Shown here one piece after another: positions 33,544-42,287 of a stretch of DNA of 64,000 bases. The stretch lies in the NCBI GenBank assembly GCA_025699025.1, contig JAILWJ010000001.1:354488-418487 (forward strand), written 5' to 3'. The position numbers and the translations under genes were made by a program. Under the pieces are notes generated by a model. That model saw only the letters and a program-made list of their open reading frames with translations. It was not told where the DNA came from and ran no database searches. The DNA is from Nitrosarchaeum sp. (GTDB lineage Archaea > Thermoproteota > Nitrososphaeria > Nitrososphaerales > Nitrosopumilaceae). How positions within the stretch are numbered: the first letter of the stretch is position 1; every line of letters begins with the position of its first letter.

Positions 33544-36144
33544 ATGGAGAAAAAAATGAAAAACAAAACCCCAATAATTTTCCTACTTGCAATATCTTTA
33601 TTTGCCGGAAATTTACAAATTGCATCTGCTCAAAACCTAAACACGTTATCTGATTATTCTGTACATCTTGCTATAACTCCAGATCATATTGAGGATGGAC
33701 CAAATACTCATCCTATAGGATATGTTTACGTTCTTAGTAAAAATGGTGTTTCGATAACTTCTTCTCAAGATGTTCGGATTGCCTTGAGTTCAGACAATCC
33801 TCAAATTGCATCTGTACCGGACAATGTTGTTCTTAAAGCCAATCAAGAATATGCCTCATTTGATGTTACTACGGGTGTTTTGAGTGGTTCTACCACTATT
33901 ACTGCTACGTTAAATGACAAAACCACATTTCAAAAAATTGAAATTGGCAATGATGAATCTCATTTGCCTAGTGACATGGTATTGGAATTGAATCTGCCTA
34001 CTGGTGAAATGCATGTTAACTCTGCAATGCCTTTCTCTGTATATTTGAGAACCTCTGATGGCTTTGTAATTCGTGCCCCTGTTGACATTCCAATTGATTT
34101 AGAATTTGAAAACATCCTTGCATCGCCTGACACCGCCTCATTAACCATCAAAAAAGGTGATTACTACGCATGGGGAACAATATCTACACATGATAAAGTA
34201 GGAAATACTTTTCTGCGTGCAATGCAGGACGAACTGGGACTTGATACTGCCAAAAACATCAAGATTTCATCCACTTTGCCTGCAGCGCTGCATATTGACA
34301 TATTTCCAAAACTTGTCCCCGCCGAAGTTGAAAGACAAGTTGATGTTTTTGTAAGTGTAGTGGATTCTGATGGCAATCCAACTATAACTCCCGAGGATAT
34401 TCCGTTAAAGTTTTTCTCAAATGATTCTTACTCTATAGGTGATGCACTGGATAAAACCATGCGAGAACTGTCTCCAAAAATCAAGAAAGGTGATTTTGGA
34501 TACTATCTTAGACAAGAGTTGAATCTGCAACATCTCTTGTCCAATGATATATTGATAGGTGCAAGTGCAGAAGGGTATGGTATTGCAACTGACACCTTCT
34601 CAACAGTTGGCGAATCTATGAACATTGAAAATAAAAAAATCACTGAACGAGACGTTCAAATTTTTGTACCTGATAGAATGCCTGCAAATGCAACCACTAT
34701 TGTAACCTACCAACTTGTTGCAGTGGAAACAGATGATGATGACCCTGAGGATACGACCGAAATAGAGAATGAAACTGATGATGAGAAAAAGAAACCCTTC
34801 CTCTCAATTGATGATCTTGATGATGGTGAGTTTTATCCAATTCAAGCCAATGAAAATTATTATGGCAATGGTTATGTAAAAAAACTTGATCTGGTTTCAG
34901 GAAATAACAATATTGTAAAAATTTCAGACAAAGGAAAGATTGAGGCTGCGTATTCCTATGGAACTGGCTTTATTTCAAGCGGCCAAAAAAGCGGACAGGT
35001 GTTAATTTCAGCATCGGTTCAGGGTGTTGGCTCTGATTCCAAACTGATTGACGTGGTCAACACATTAGAACAAAAAAAGGTTTTGCTATTTTCACCTACC
35101 GGAACTGACAGCCTTTTGTTTGATCGAGAGGGATTCTTTGATGTGTTTTTAATTGCAATGGATGGCAAAGAAAGACCAAAAGTACTCAAACATGATTCAA
35201 AATATTTGATTACTCCAACAAATGGATTGATTGAAATCAAGAAAGAACATACATTTGCTTTTGCCAAATTGCGCAGTGACTCTTTTAATGTAAATGAAGA
35301 AAACAGCTTTATCAAACTTAGTGTATCTCCCATTGGGGAGGCCACTGATTTGTCATTGGAATCAACTAAGACATTTGCTGTCCATCCATCATCCAAAATG
35401 AAAATTCATCTACCCTTGGAAAACCTAAATGCCAATCACAAAAATAATTTTGGCATAGTTCAAATTCTTGATCTGCAAGAAAATCCAATTCGACCAATAG
35501 TCGATATCAAGTCTAAAATTGTTTCATCAAATGAAAAAGTCGTACAAATTATTGACGATACAGTGATACCTGCAGGCGCATCTTATGCCTTTTTTCCGAT
35601 AAAAACATCTGGTTCATTGGGTGAGTTTGCTATATCTGCAAGTGCTAAGGGTGTTATTGGTACTGGGATTGAATCTAAAACCATGTCTTCTCTTAGTCAA
35701 TTAAAGATATTTGCTAGTGGGTTGGCCGAACAGATTCCTGTGGATGAAGAAATAAAAATAAAGTTATTTGTAGATGACGAAAATGCAGAATCTGTGCCAA
35801 ATGCTTCTGTGAAAATAAATTCAGATGAAAACTCTCTAATTGATCAAAATGAGATTAGGACTGGTCCTGATGGCAGTGCCACAATAAGTCTAACTGCGCT
35901 TGGGGGACCTGTAATCAATTTAGAAATTATCGCAACTGCTGAAGGCTACTCTCCCGGTAAGGACACTATAACAATAAACGTAGATACTCCAGAAAACACA
36001 TTGACTGTAGCAAATCTGGAATTGCCTGAATGGATAGGCTATATTGTTGTTATAGCATTGCTGATGGTTGTTGTTTTGGTCGTGTTATTTCTCCGAAAAT
36101 CCAAGGCTCCTATGGAGGAAGATTGGGAAGAGGAGGAAATTTAA
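33544..36144 (+). CDS. Large secreted, membrane-anchored surface protein
   Basis: The 866-residue protein has an N-terminal signal peptide (IIFLLAISLFAG, likely cut after IASA) and a C-terminal membrane helix (IGYIVVIALLMVVVLVVLFL) followed by a short acidic cytosolic tail EEDWEEEEI. Between them are several Ig-like/invasin-like repeats (for example SDNPQIASVP..., GSTTITATLN, GPDGSATISLTALGG). The topology is a long extracellular rod held in the membrane. Its place at the end of the pilin array suggests a role in pilus anchoring or adhesion. No catalytic motif is visible. Confidence 0.82.
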   Translation: MEKKMKNKTPIIFLLAISLFAGNLQIASAQNLNTLSDYSVHLAITPDHIEDGPNTHPIGYVYVLSKNGVSITSSQDVRIALSSDNPQIASVPDNVVLKANQEYASFDVTTGVLSGSTTITATLNDKTTFQKIEIGNDESHLPSDMVLELNLPTGEMHVNSAMPFSVYLRTSDGFVIRAPVDIPIDLEFENILASPDTASLTIKKGDYYAWGTISTHDKVGNTFLRAMQDELGLDTAKNIKISSTLPAALHIDIFPKLVPAEVERQVDVFVSVVDSDGNPTITPEDIPLKFFSNDSYSIGDALDKTMRELSPKIKKGDFGYYLRQELNLQHLLSNDILIGASAEGYGIATDTFSTVGESMNIENKKITERDVQIFVPDRMPANATTIVTYQLVAVETDDDDPEDTTEIENETDDEKKKPFLSIDDLDDGEFYPIQANENYYGNGYVKKLDLVSGNNNIVKISDKGKIEAAYSYGTGFISSGQKSGQVLISASVQGVGSDSKLIDVVNTLEQKKVLLFSPTGTDSLLFDREGFFDVFLIAMDGKERPKVLKHDSKYLITPTNGLIEIKKEHTFAFAKLRSDSFNVNEENSFIKLSVSPIGEATDLSLESTKTFAVHPSSKMKIHLPLENLNANHKNNFGIVQILDLQENPIRPIVDIKSKIVSSNEKVVQIIDDTVIPAGASYAFFPIKTSGSLGEFAISASAKGVIGTGIESKTMSSLSQLKIFASGLAEQIPVDEEIKIKLFVDDENAESVPNASVKINSDENSLIDQNEIRTGPDGSATISLTALGGPVINLEIIATAEGYSPGKDTITINVDTPENTLTVANLELPEWIGYIVVIALLMVVVLVVLFLRKSKAPMEEDWEEEEI

Positions 36145-36169
36145 CTAGAAAAACTAACCTTACAACTAA

Positions 36170-37063
36170 TTGTCCCTGTCTGTATGGCTCCGAGTGATAC
36201 GTGTACGCTTTCTTTTAGCGTCTGTAATTGCAGTCTCCGTCGGACTCTCAATTAACTGGTGGCAAAATGCCACTTTTGGACTGTTTGAAGCTGTGTTGAC
36301 ATTTGCTGGAGTGGCAGCATTACATGCAAGTGTTGATCTTCTAAATGATTACTGGGATTACAAAAGAGGCATTGATATTGCAACAAAAAAAACAAAGATG
36401 AGTGGTGGTACTGGCGTTTTGCCTGAAGGACTGCTAACTCCAAAATCTGTTTATCGCGCAGGAATTGCATTTTTGATTATAGGTTCTGCTATTGGCAGTT
36501 ATTTTGTAATTGTTGATGGGATAATAATTGCAGTCATTTTGGGGTTTGCAATAATTTCTATTTATTTTTACTCTACCAAAATTGTCGACTCTGGCCTGGC
36601 AGAATTTTTTGTAGCCGTAAAGGGGACAATGATCGTACTTGGAACCTTTTTCATACAATCTGATCAAATTGTTGTTGAGGCTATTCTGGGCGGAATTGTT
36701 GTTGGGATTTTATCTTCGCTTGTTCTGTTTGTTGCTTCATTTCCAGATCATGATGCTGACAAGTCCAAGGGCAGAAAGACTCTAGTCATCATGCTAGGCA
36801 AACAAAAAGCATCTTTGATTTTTTGGCTATTTCCTGCCATTTCATATGGTATCATAGTGTCATGTGTTGTTTTGGGACTTTTTCCAACATTGTCGTTGAT
36901 TGCCTTTGCAAGCATCCCGTTAATCATTAAAGGCGGGCTTGGACTGAAAAGAAATTACGATTCTGTGGATTCTATTGAGCCATCTTTGCATTCTATTTTG
37001 ATGTTTGGCAGAATTACTGGTGCGTTGTTTGCTGCCAGTTTTTTAATCACTTACGTTGTTTAG
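36170..37063 (+). CDS. UbiA-family prenyltransferase (MenA-like)
   Basis: The 297-residue polytopic membrane enzyme has the first aspartate motif N59-D60-x-x-D63 in LLNDYWDYKRGID and the second DHDADKSKGRKT at about 192-203, which bind the Mg-prenyl diphosphate. Eight to nine hydrophobic segments are present. It most resembles 1,4-dihydroxy-2-naphthoate prenyltransferase, fitting the menaquinones found in Thaumarchaeota, but other aromatic acceptors are possible. It starts at TTG, 25 bp after the surface-protein gene. Confidence 0.85.
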   Translation: MSLSVWLRVIRVRFLLASVIAVSVGLSINWWQNATFGLFEAVLTFAGVAALHASVDLLNDYWDYKRGIDIATKKTKMSGGTGVLPEGLLTPKSVYRAGIAFLIIGSAIGSYFVIVDGIIIAVILGFAIISIYFYSTKIVDSGLAEFFVAVKGTMIVLGTFFIQSDQIVVEAILGGIVVGILSSLVLFVASFPDHDADKSKGRKTLVIMLGKQKASLIFWLFPAISYGIIVSCVVLGLFPTLSLIAFASIPLIIKGGLGLKRNYDSVDSIEPSLHSILMFGRITGALFAASFLITYVV

Positions 37064-37094
37064 ACATAAATGAAGCATAATGGATGGATGATTT

Positions 37095-38195
37095 ATGATA
37101 TCTGGGCATGCAACTGCTGAAGGAACTCTAAAATTTGCACAAAATTCAGACATTTTGCAGTCCAACTTTAAGAAAATGGGTGATCTTACACTGTCAAATG
37201 TTGGCATGGGCACTTATCTTGGAAATGCCGACGATGCGACTGATGAACTGGTAAAAAATTCCGTAATGCAATCTGTCCTTGGTGGAATTAATGTAATTGA
37301 TACTGCAATAAACTATAGATCACAGAAAGCAGAGCGCTCCGTTGGTCGGGCAATATCTGAATTGATTTCTCAAGGGAAAATATCCCGTGATCAAATTTTC
37401 ATTAGCACAAAAAATGGCTATGTTACAAATGATGCAGATATAAAACAAGATTTTTGGGAATATGTCAAAAATGAGTATGCCTCAAAAGGTGTTGTAAATG
37501 AGGGTGACATTACATCTGGGTATCATTGTATGACTGTGCCATATCTTGATGATCAACTCACCAGAAGCATGAATAACTTGGGATTGGAATGCATTGACTT
37601 GATGTACCTTCATAATGCTGTAGAAGGTCAAATCAAAGATATATCCAAAGAAAAATTTCTAGAACGCCTTCAATCCGCATTTGCATTCTATGAGCAAAAA
37701 AGAGCAGAGGGCAAAATTAGATACTATGGCATGGCAACATGGGAGTGCTTCAGAGTGATGCCTGACAACCCACAATACCTCTCATTGCAGGATGCAGTGA
37801 ACATGGCAAGAGATGTTGGGGGAGAACATCATGGTTTTAGATTCATTCAGATTCCATACAACATGTATTATGATCAAGCACTGCTTGCAAAAAACCAGAC
37901 CTTTGATGGAGAACAAATATCGATTCTAGAATCTGCCACAAGACTGGGAATTGGGGTGTTTACTAGTGTACCTTTGATGCAAGGGCGATTGTTGAATCCC
38001 GGGGTCATGCCTGAGTTTGGCGACTTGAAACCTTCACATCGTGCATTGCAGTTTATTCGCTCATCGCCTGGCGTTCTTGCCCCCTTGGTTGGACAAAAAT
38101 CATCCACACACGTATCTGAAAACCTGGAAATTATGAAAATTCCTCCCCTCTCTGAGGCAGAATTTGTTGCTCTGGTTAAGAAATTAACTTCTTAA
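37095..38195 (+). CDS. Aldo/keto reductase family protein
   Basis: A 366-residue TIM-barrel oxidoreductase. The catalytic set is visible as Asp and Tyr in NVIDTAINYR, Lys in ISTKNGY and His in LMYLHNAV; the C-terminal nucleotide site includes LVGQKSSTHVSENL. It is longer than typical AKRs, with an insert after the Lys motif that includes GDITSGYHCMTVPYLDDQ. NADPH-dependent reduction of a carbonyl is likely, substrate unknown. Confidence 0.85.
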   Translation: MISGHATAEGTLKFAQNSDILQSNFKKMGDLTLSNVGMGTYLGNADDATDELVKNSVMQSVLGGINVIDTAINYRSQKAERSVGRAISELISQGKISRDQIFISTKNGYVTNDADIKQDFWEYVKNEYASKGVVNEGDITSGYHCMTVPYLDDQLTRSMNNLGLECIDLMYLHNAVEGQIKDISKEKFLERLQSAFAFYEQKRAEGKIRYYGMATWECFRVMPDNPQYLSLQDAVNMARDVGGEHHGFRFIQIPYNMYYDQALLAKNQTFDGEQISILESATRLGIGVFTSVPLMQGRLLNPGVMPEFGDLKPSHRALQFIRSSPGVLAPLVGQKSSTHVSENLEIMKIPPLSEAEFVALVKKLTS

Positions 38196-38262
38196 TTTAA
38201 CATCCGAGTTGTTGTGCATGCTAAAAAGCTAATAAATGGGGGATCAATTAGGAACACCACCC

Positions 38263-38631
38263 ATGTCCTCTAAGATTTATGATTATGCAAAAATTTGTGA
38301 CACCATAAAATCACTGGATCCTAAAATTAGATTTGCCGGCGTCATCAATGATCGTGGTAGACTGGTAGCAGGTGGAATGAAAGAAAATGTTGAGCCACTT
38401 GAAAATGAAAAGGATGACGAGATGATTTTCATGGAGCTTGCACTGCGAGTAAAAATGAGAAAAGAATTTGATAAGCAATTAGGACTGGTCAATTTTGCGC
38501 TTGCATCAAGAGAAAGGGCACTTGCAATGAGCTTTCTTCTAAATGAAGATATTTTGTATGTTGTGGCTGAGCCTGATGCTGACTATGGCTTGCTGCCAAA
38601 AGCAATTCTGAACATTGTTGCCAAATCCTAG
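38263..38631 (+). CDS. DUF6659-type thaumarchaeal protein
   Basis: This soluble alpha/beta protein has SLDPKIRFAGVINDRGRLVA and KENVEPLENEKDDEMIF, a pattern I associate with a family abundant in Thaumarchaeota (DUF6659). Fold resembles roadblock/profilin-like sensory modules, but function is unknown. I choose the ATG at 38263, because an AATAAAT box about 28 bp upstream fits a leaderless transcript; an ATG at 38236 in the same frame would add nine residues. Confidence 0.75.
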   Translation: MSSKIYDYAKICDTIKSLDPKIRFAGVINDRGRLVAGGMKENVEPLENEKDDEMIFMELALRVKMRKEFDKQLGLVNFALASRERALAMSFLLNEDILYVVAEPDADYGLLPKAILNIVAKS

Positions 38632-38733
38632 TCTGTCTGATTTACCAAACCCACTTTGACTTTTGTAAAAAAGAATTTTCGAATATATTCTGTTATAGTG
38701 AATCTATAAATAGAAACATTTGGTGAAAAATTT

Positions 38734-38877
38734 GTGCCAGTGGATCCTGTTTGTGGAATTGAGCTTGACAAAGAACTTGCTCTAGAACATGAGTATGACG
38801 GAAAAGCATTCTATTTTTGTTGTAATGGTTGCAGACGAATTTTCATAAGAAAGCCACGCAAATACAAAAACAACTAG
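38734..38877 (+). CDS. 47-residue YHS-domain miniprotein
   Basis: It starts at GTG (MPVDPVCGIELD) and holds C7, C29, C30 and C33 in YFCCNGCRRIF. This is a YHS/TRASH-like metal-binding module as found in copper- and heavy-metal-handling proteins. It is complete in itself and ends 4 bp inside the convergent asparagine-synthetase-like gene. A role in metal binding is likely; the metal is unknown. Confidence 0.78.
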   Translation: MPVDPVCGIELDKELALEHEYDGKAFYFCCNGCRRIFIRKPRKYKNN

Positions 38878-39815
38878 ATTGGGAAAGCCCCGCACATTCT
38901 ACAGAATTTTGAGTCTTCTACATTATGCCTGCAGTATGGGCATGTCCTTTCTGCATTGCTACACGGACTGCCAAACATTTTTTTAAAAATCTCATAGTAA
39001 TGCATTGACTCTTTTGTTCTAATTATCACATTGTCTGAGCGTTCTATGGCTTTCTTCTTTTCCTCGAATTTGGCATCATCTACAATTGATCCAAACAAAC
39101 TCGTCAATCCGACAGTACCAGATCCGTCCTGCATGGGTGACTTTTCTCTCCATGCAATTTGAGGTGGGATTTTTCTTTCAAATGTCTTTCGTAGTAACCA
39201 TTTGCCATATCTTGTGTCTCCTTCGTTTCGCACCTTTAGATCTACTGGTATCTTTTTTGCAAACTCTATTGTTTTTTTATCTAAAAAGGGTGACTCTATT
39301 TTAACTCCTAATGCCTTGCCAATCTTTTGTGTTGGAAAATGCATTACTGACCATATTCTTTGGATTTCTTTGTCTATCTGGTCTAGTGGTTTGTTTACAA
39401 GAAAACTATACCCTGCAAACAATTCGTCTGCCCCGTCACCTGTGATGATTCCTGAACCCCCCTGTTCTTTTACCCATTTTATTGCCATATACATTACAAC
39501 GTTGTTTCTGATCTCAATATCGTTAAAGTTTTTCAGAATCTTGATTGTTTCTTCTATTGCACCTAAAATTTCTGCAGTGCTGGCACTGTGAATTGTTAGT
39601 GGGATGTGGAATTGTTTTGCTGCCATTTGGCAATATGTAAGGTCAGTTGAGACAAAATCCTGTGCAATCACTGCAATTCCTGATGGGTTTTTTTCTTTTA
39701 GAAGATACGCAATGATCGTACTGTCTAGTCCTCCTGACAGTGATATGGTGCTTGAGCTGCAGTTACTGCACGCTTCTTTGAGCAGTTCGTACAGTTTTTT
39801 GGACTCTTCCTCCAA
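38874..39815 (-). CDS. Glutaminase-less asparagine synthetase-like ATP pyrophosphatase with a zinc ribbon
   Basis: The PP-loop SGGLDST, followed by GDGADELFAGY and SPFLDKKTIEFAKKIP, identifies the synthetase domain of AsnB, which adenylates a carboxylate and transfers nitrogen. The N-terminal glutamine amidotransferase domain is missing. The C-terminus has CPYC and CRMC (a zinc ribbon). The frame could start at 39962, but that overlaps the divergent regulator; the TTG at 39815 avoids it and has a TATTTTAG box upstream. Ammonia may be the direct nitrogen donor, or the target may not be aspartate. Confidence 0.8.
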   Translation of the reverse strand: MEEESKKLYELLKEACSNCSSSTISLSGGLDSTIIAYLLKEKNPSGIAVIAQDFVSTDLTYCQMAAKQFHIPLTIHSASTAEILGAIEETIKILKNFNDIEIRNNVVMYMAIKWVKEQGGSGIITGDGADELFAGYSFLVNKPLDQIDKEIQRIWSVMHFPTQKIGKALGVKIESPFLDKKTIEFAKKIPVDLKVRNEGDTRYGKWLLRKTFERKIPPQIAWREKSPMQDGSGTVGLTSLFGSIVDDAKFEEKKKAIERSDNVIIRTKESMHYYEIFKKMFGSPCSNAERTCPYCRHNVEDSKFCRMCGAFPI

Positions 39816-39892
39816 TGCCCTACCTTTCCTTGCTGAATCTAAAATAGGTTGGCCTCGAAGATTTTGTGGTTTTTGTAATTTATCATTGCAAA

Positions 39893-39900
39893 CTTTAAAT
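39893..39900 (+). promoter_or_regulatory. TATA-like box for the HTH gene
   Basis: CTTTAAAT lies 25-32 bp before the ATG of the HTH gene, the right distance for a leaderless archaeal transcript, and inside the long version of the opposite asparagine-synthetase-like frame. Confidence 0.5.
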
Positions 39901-39924
39901 CCTTTATCGAATCCTTTTTGATTA

Positions 39925-40341
39925 ATGCTACTTCCAGCTGAGATTGAATCAAAGACGCTCATTCCTGCGCTAAGGGCGATTCTTGCAAAAAAATTGGCCG
40001 AAGATCATAATATCCGCGAAGATGAAATTTCAAAAATGCTTGGCGTAACACAGGCTGCAATCAGCAATTACATTAGAGGGACTCGCGGTGATCCATCTCT
40101 CATTGCCAAGCTATTGGCTGAAAAGCAAGTGGCAATAATGATTGATGAATTAAGCGATAATCTGTCTTCTGATATGGCATATACTCCATCTAGCCTTTCA
40201 AAATTTATCGGTCTTTGCAATTATATTAAATCGAGTCTGCTGATTTGTGAAATCCATCATAACCTAGAATCTGACATTGATGAAAAGGTCTGCAAAGAAT
40301 GTGAAAACATGCTTCTAAAAGGGCCTGGCAGTGTTTACTAG
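39925..40341 (+). CDS. HTH transcriptional regulator with C-terminal Cys pair
   Basis: The 138-residue protein has a helix-turn-helix at about 23-65 (REDEISKMLGVTQAAISNYI), a middle helical region, and a C-terminal EKVCKECENML with a CxxC pair that may hold metal with upstream Cys and His (CEIHH). Proteins of this type are predicted archaeal regulators. It is divergent from the asparagine-synthetase-like gene and could control it. The stop overlaps the convergent Alba gene by 4 bp. Confidence 0.8.
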   Translation: MLLPAEIESKTLIPALRAILAKKLAEDHNIREDEISKMLGVTQAAISNYIRGTRGDPSLIAKLLAEKQVAIMIDELSDNLSSDMAYTPSSLSKFIGLCNYIKSSLLICEIHHNLESDIDEKVCKECENMLLKGPGSVY

Positions 40342-40652
40342 ATTTTGTTTAGGATAATTTCAATTGTAGACAACATCCTGCCAATGCCCGGCGCTGATTC
40401 TGTGTCTAGTTTTATCTTTTGAACTTTGGAATTCCCCTTTAGCATTTTTTCTGTAATTATGTTTGCCACTGCCACTGCATTTGGGATGGAATTTCCTTTT
40501 GCGCGTAAAATGACTTGTTTTTTGTTGCCTAGTGATGACAGCACATCTACTGCTGATTGCATAACTGGATCATTGTGTATGTAAATTATGTTGTCTTCGG
40601 ATTTTTTGATCTGCTCTTGATCACTTGCTTTGTTTGTCTCTTCCATGAGCAT
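40338..40652 (-). CDS. albA: Alba chromatin protein
   Basis: The 104-residue protein begins with an acidic 25-residue extension, then the Alba core (NIIYIHNDPVMQSAVDVL, ILRAKGNSIPNAVAVANII). The RAKG segment carries the basic residue for DNA/RNA contact, and the dimer loop is present. It coats DNA as a dimer. Gene lies between the HTH gene (convergent) and RpoK (same strand, 55 bp upstream). Confidence 0.92.
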   Translation of the reverse strand: MLMEETNKASDQEQIKKSEDNIIYIHNDPVMQSAVDVLSSLGNKKQVILRAKGNSIPNAVAVANIITEKMLKGNSKVQKIKLDTESAPGIGRMLSTIEIILNKI

Positions 40653-40707
40653 TATTCAACAACCAGCAATTTTCTGTTCTTTTAAGTTTTATCGACGATT
40701 GGTCCAC

Positions 40708-41238
40708 TTAATCAAAATAATCAATTGGGATATTTTGATAATCTCCGTTTGGTAAAACTCGTCTAATTGTAATTGGTATCACTCTTTGTTCAAGTTCCTC
40801 CATTGCAATATCCAGTGATATTCTTGCAGTTTTTGGAATTGGAATAAACGGTGGTGCCCCTAATGATAATTGTAATGCTCTGGCACCCATAATTCTTGCT
40901 TTTTCAAATCTTGTTAGTGTTGGTGGTCCTATTGTAATCTTGCCTTTTTCACATGGGATCTCCACTGGTTCGTGCTCTTCGATAGTTTCTACAACTTCTC
41001 TTCCTTCGATTTCTTTAATTCTTTTTTCTAACTCCTCTTGTTGTTTTTCAGTTAGCGGTTCTTTTCCATCTCCTTTCTCTATTAATTTTCGATAAGTATC
41101 AAGTGCTTTGTTTAGTCCCGCGTTCTCTTCTGGCTCGACATCTAGAACCTCCTCTTCTATTGGTTCTTCAATCTCTTCTTCTATAGGATCAACTAATTCA
41201 GTTTCACTAGCATCAGACAAGTAAGAAAACGTTCTCAA
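40708..41238 (-). CDS. rpoK: RNA polymerase subunit K with acidic N-terminal extension
   Basis: The last 65 residues (RFEKARIMGARALQLSLGAP and IAMEELEQRVIPITIRR) are the Rpb6/omega homologue that stabilises assembly of RNA polymerase. It is 176 residues long, whereas the core subunit is about 60-90; the first 110 residues are Glu-rich and coiled-coil-like. The start is TTG at 41238. Its promoter interleaves with that of the divergent cyclophilin-like gene in a 34-bp space. Confidence 0.92.
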   Translation of the reverse strand: MRTFSYLSDASETELVDPIEEEIEEPIEEEVLDVEPEENAGLNKALDTYRKLIEKGDGKEPLTEKQQEELEKRIKEIEGREVVETIEEHEPVEIPCEKGKITIGPPTLTRFEKARIMGARALQLSLGAPPFIPIPKTARISLDIAMEELEQRVIPITIRRVLPNGDYQNIPIDYFD

Positions 41239-41272
41239 AGCGTTATATAATCCAATATTTTTAAAGTACGAA
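41239..41272. promoter_or_regulatory. Interleaved divergent promoters of rpoK and a cyclophilin-like gene
   Basis: Only 34 bp separate the two starts. GTTATATAAT (41242-41251) is 22-31 bp before the plus-strand TTG, and ACTTTAAAAAT read on the minus strand (41257-41267) is 19-29 bp before rpoK. The two genes would compete for the same DNA. Confidence 0.55.
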
Positions 41273-41659
41273 TTGAGCGTATCTTCCGTCTCACAGAAAC
41301 AACTAATTCTTGAAATTAGAGGTAAAGCAAAGCTTAGATGTGATCTAAAGCGTCATCTTTCTCCAAGAACTGTGGGTACTATAATGCGGTCTTTGCCTCT
41401 TGAAGGACATGCTCATCTTTTAGGAAAAAACATTGCATATTTTGAAACATCAGTTGATTCTGGAATTGAGAGATCCCGCAAAGAATTCAAAAGAGGTGAC
41501 GTCGCATTTTTGCCTTCCTCTGGCAGTATTTGTTTTTTCATTGCAGATGCTGCACCGGGAAAGGCCATGACTCCAATTGGAAAACTAATTGATGATGTAA
41601 CTCCATTATCTAATGTACAATCAGGAGACGTTTTTTGTCTCTATGAAGATGATGCTTGA
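41273..41659 (+). CDS. Cyclophilin-like fold protein (DUF369/COG2164)
   Basis: The 128-residue protein has KHLSPRTVGTIMRSLP-like strands near residue 30, IAYFETSVDSGIE, and the typical GDVAFLPSSGSICFFI and PGDVFCLYE-like end, which match the archaeal cyclophilin-fold family COG2164. These proteins lack the full catalytic set of cyclophilins and their function is unknown. Translation starts at TTG. Its end overlaps the convergent S25e gene by 19 bp. Confidence 0.82.
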   Translation: MSVSSVSQKQLILEIRGKAKLRCDLKRHLSPRTVGTIMRSLPLEGHAHLLGKNIAYFETSVDSGIERSRKEFKRGDVAFLPSSGSICFFIADAAPGKAMTPIGKLIDDVTPLSNVQSGDVFCLYEDDA

Positions 41660-41952
41660 TACAAATAATGTCCGCTGTATCCACCAACACGTTTTACGGT
41701 TCCTTTTTTTACAGCTTCTCTTAGAAATGCATTTGCTGCCGAGATCTTAACTCCAGCCTGTCTTGCCAAATCGTGAATTGTTACAACTTTGGCACCTTGG
41801 ATGTATTTCATTACTTGTTGTTCGTTTACCACCACTGTAATTTCTGCTTTTGATGGTCCGCCCTCTCCTTTGTCTTTTCTACTCTTTTTAGATTCTTTGG
41901 CACCTTGGGTTTTCTCTTGTTTTGCCGGACTTACTTTCTTTGTTCCACCCAT
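41641..41952 (-). CDS. rps25e: Ribosomal protein S25e
   Basis: The 103-residue small-subunit protein has a basic Lys-rich N-terminus (MGGTKKVSPAKQ) and the winged-helix core MKYIQGAKVVTIHDLA, GVKISAANAFLREAVKKG, with GYSGHYLYQ at the end. S25e occurs in eukaryotes and the TACK archaea, so it helps identify the organism. I choose ATG at 41952, with GTTTATAA 24-31 bp upstream; the frame extends to 42060 without need. Confidence 0.94.
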   Translation of the reverse strand: MGGTKKVSPAKQEKTQGAKESKKSRKDKGEGGPSKAEITVVVNEQQVMKYIQGAKVVTIHDLARQAGVKISAANAFLREAVKKGTVKRVGGYSGHYLYQASSS

Positions 41953-42042
41953 TGTTTTTCCAAAAAATATTCCTCTTATAAACGATGTACAATTTTTGTA
42001 ATTGAATTTGTTCTTATAGGCAAAGAACATTCTTGAATTTTC

Positions 42043-42052
42043 AAATATAAAT
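42043..42052 (+). promoter_or_regulatory. TATA-like box of the 70-residue gene
   Basis: AAATATAAAT is 23-32 bp before the ATG at 42075, consistent with a leaderless transcript. Confidence 0.5.
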
Positions 42053-42074
42053 AACATCACAGTTATCTAATCTC

Positions 42075-42287
42075 ATGGGAATTGTTTCCAAAGGTGCAAA
42101 GTGTAACATCGAGGGGTGTGACAAAGACGGCGCTCGTTCATTAAACACAACCAAAGTAGAAAACGCCGGATTGCGAGTAAGCTCTGCAGGCAAAAAAACA
42201 GTTCTTTGCAAAGATCATTACAAAGAATGGAAGAAAGAATCCAAAGATGACAGAGATTTGGAAAGAGCCAGGTTTGATAAATTTTAA
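42075..42287 (+). CDS. 70-residue Cys/His-containing basic protein
   Basis: Carries C10 and C15 (KCNIEGCDKDG) and C45 with H48 (LCKDHY), a possible zinc finger, in a Lys-rich protein. The spacing recalls ubiquitin-like or ribosomal zinc modules but no family is assigned. It is divergent from S25e and converges with deoxyhypusine synthase, overlapping it by 4 bp. Position next to ribosomal genes hints at translation or nucleic-acid binding. Confidence 0.68.
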   Translation: MGIVSKGAKCNIEGCDKDGARSLNTTKVENAGLRVSSAGKKTVLCKDHYKEWKKESKDDRDLERARFDKF

